Assembly: GCA_014379665.1 (NCBI GenBank) | Contig: JACMLK010000406.1 | Location: 1-6,851 of the forward strand | From: Saprospiraceae bacterium | Lineage (GTDB): Bacteria; Bacteroidota; Bacteroidia; Chitinophagales; Saprospiraceae | DNA length: 6,851 nucleotides | Direction: 5' to 3' | Part shown: piece by piece, positions 5,575 to 6,851 of the stretch | Layout: every line of letters starts with the position of its first letter | Numbering within the stretch: position 1 is the first letter of the stretch | The notes under the pieces: model-generated | The model's input: the letters and a program-made list of their open reading frames with translations, nothing else | Databases searched by the model: none | Told to the model about the DNA's origin: nothing | Made by a program: the position numbers and the translations under genes

Positions 5575-6851
5575 GGACTATTTGTTTTTTTGGGTCTGTT
5601 TTGATTTCGTTTTTTGCTTTGATAGCATCAAGTACAAGATCGAAAGCCTCCATATCTCTGTAGAAAAGTTGCATATGATCAATGTTGAGCCATTGGCATC
5701 CTACCAGGGCTGCTTGATGAATAATGTGGCTTTGCCAGAGATAATTCTGATTGTCTTCCGGATGTAATAAAAGATCTTCGGTAATGAAGAAAGCAGTTTT
5801 GGTAACATCCAGCATAGTAGCCACCAGCGTATCTGAAACATTCTGATCCAGCAATATTTTTTTAATACCAAAATGATACAGTTTTTCTTCAAAAAGATCA
5901 TTAAAAAAATCACCGGAATAGGAGATGATGCTGGAATATCGCAAATGAAAAATAACAGGCTCTTTACCCACTGAAAGTAAATGGTTGGCTATTTTTTTGA
6001 TCACCGGCAATCTTTCACTTAGTGTAAGCGAAGATAATAGCCCCGGGGTAGGGATATACATTGTTTTCAGAAGCACATCCATCATTATCCCGTCAAAATC
6101 TTCTTCCTTTTTGTACGTATGAATAGTCTTATAATCCTGTAAAATGTCAACATTTACTGAGGTCGGATTTACATAATATAATGCAGTGTAATGACCGGGT
6201 TTCATATTTTTGATATCATCATCATCCAGGATTATGACAGGATAAGACAAACTAAAAAAAGCGGTGTTTTCTTCAAGAATATGTTTCCAGTACGGTGACT
6301 GCTGATATTTTTTATTTTTGATAATAGCCTGATAAAATTCAGGATTAGTTTGTTTTAATTCGGTCAGTGCTTGTTGTCTAACAGATATGCTGGCATTGAC
6401 CGAATGATGCAATTTACTTTGTTGATTTGCCAGATGCAGCTTGTTGGTTTTCTCTATATTTGCCGGGGTTAAGGCAATTTCTGAATGTACATTTCGCGAA
6501 AGTATTTCATAATGATACCATTTTTTAAATAAACCTGTCCAATCCTCCGGATCAAATCTTCTTAGCACCTGAATAACTTTTTTCATTCTATCATTACATG
6601 CAGACAGGAATGATAGCCATTGATAATAAGATAGATTTTGTGATATACGCAACATCATGATATCCATTTCTTTGACCAGATTGGAAACAAAATCAACCTG
6701 TTTTCTGAAACTGATGGTATTGATTTCAAATGGTTTTACAAAAATATTGGCGTCATTGATTCGCTGGAGTAAAGACTGAAGGCTGAACTCCAGATCTTCC
6801 ATATGCTCATTATTCAGATTGATTTTGTTGGATGCTTTGATAAAAGTTGAA
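5558..6851 (-). CDS. Uncharacterised protein, 5'-truncated by the window edge; faint SF1-helicase-like outline
   Basis: No secure family is recognised. The reading frame ends with TAA at 5558-5560 and has an ATG at 6802 (414 residues from there), but it stays open for 16 more codons to the window edge, so the true start is probably outside. Numbering from that ATG: 1-55 is helical; DPEDWTGLFKKWYHYEILSR (84-103), the coil region after Pro113, and FFSLSYPVIILDDDD (182-196) followed by TALYYVNPTS (206-215) follow the order seen before and at the Walker B region of large Bacteroidota SF1 helicases, but the DEAS-like acidic motif is replaced by VNPTS. The last 110 residues (FEEKLYHFGI at 304-313, DQ at 319-320, HPEDNQNYL at 347-355, GCQWLNIDHMQLFYRDMEA at 368-386) weakly resemble the Vsr-like nuclease tail of such helicases, without its ECDG core. 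It may thus be an inactivated helicase/nuclease derivative; this is inference from remembered patterns. It overlaps the downstream nuclease-fold gene by 17 bp. Confidence 0.7.
   Translation of the reverse strand, partial: STFIKASNKINLNNEHMEDLEFSLQSLLQRINDANIFVKPFEINTISFRKQVDFVSNLVKEMDIMMLRISQNLSYYQWLSFLSACNDRMKKVIQVLRRFDPEDWTGLFKKWYHYEILSRNVHSEIALTPANIEKTNKLHLANQQSKLHHSVNASISVRQQALTELKQTNPEFYQAIIKNKKYQQSPYWKHILEENTAFFSLSYPVIILDDDDIKNMKPGHYTALYYVNPTSVNVDILQDYKTIHTYKKEEDFDGIMMDVLLKTMYIPTPGLLSSLTLSERLPVIKKIANHLLSVGKEPVIFHLRYSSIISYSGDFFNDLFEEKLYHFGIKKILLDQNVSDTLVATMLDVTKTAFFITEDLLLHPEDNQNYLWQSHIIHQAALVGCQWLNIDHMQLFYRDMEAFDLVLDAIKAKNEIKTDPKKQIVLEFSA

Noticed and set aside
5107..6851. Reading the right-hand pair as a restriction or anti-phage defence system
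   Set aside because: There is no methyltransferase, specificity subunit or intact ATPase motif in view, the stand-alone HsdR_N protein is a common chromosomal gene in this phylum, and the surrounding genes are housekeeping.

Overview
The window looks like an ordinary chromosomal segment from a member of the Bacteroidota. The evidence is AT-rich DNA, A-rich leaders without Shine-Dalgarno sequences, a TamL-type outer-membrane assembly lipoprotein next to a TrmH-family methyltransferase, and a small HsdR_N-type protein; all of these are typical of that phylum. Genus and species cannot be set from this sequence.

Layout from left to right: a short single-stranded DNA-binding protein gene (122-487, +) converges on an exported Mn-type superoxide dismutase (614-1642, -). 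A strong bidirectional hairpin terminator (545-582) lies between them. Upstream of the dismutase is a 234-bp gap holding nine tandem 7-bp repeats (1804-1866), which end 10 bp past the stop codon of tamL (1877-4294, -). tamL encodes a lipid-anchored POTRA plus beta-barrel protein of the BamA/TamA superfamily. Only 26 bp separate tamL from a divergent TrmH/SpoU-type RNA methyltransferase gene (4321-5073, +; TTG start). That gene converges, with a 33-bp gap, on two overlapping minus-strand genes: a 155-aa PD-(D/E)xK endonuclease-fold protein (5107-5574, TTG start) and, upstream of it, a gene of at least 430 codons that stays open to the right edge of the window (5558-6851).

Most genes here are housekeeping: DNA maintenance, oxidative-stress protection in the envelope, outer-membrane biogenesis and RNA modification. 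They do not form one pathway. The least ordinary parts are the dismutase, which carries an extra roughly 110-residue histidine-containing C-terminal domain; the right-edge protein, which has the outline of a large SF1 helicase but lacks recognisable ATPase motifs in the visible part; and the heptanucleotide repeat array. I see no convincing evidence for a defence island, CRISPR array, prophage, insertion sequence, tRNA or rRNA.
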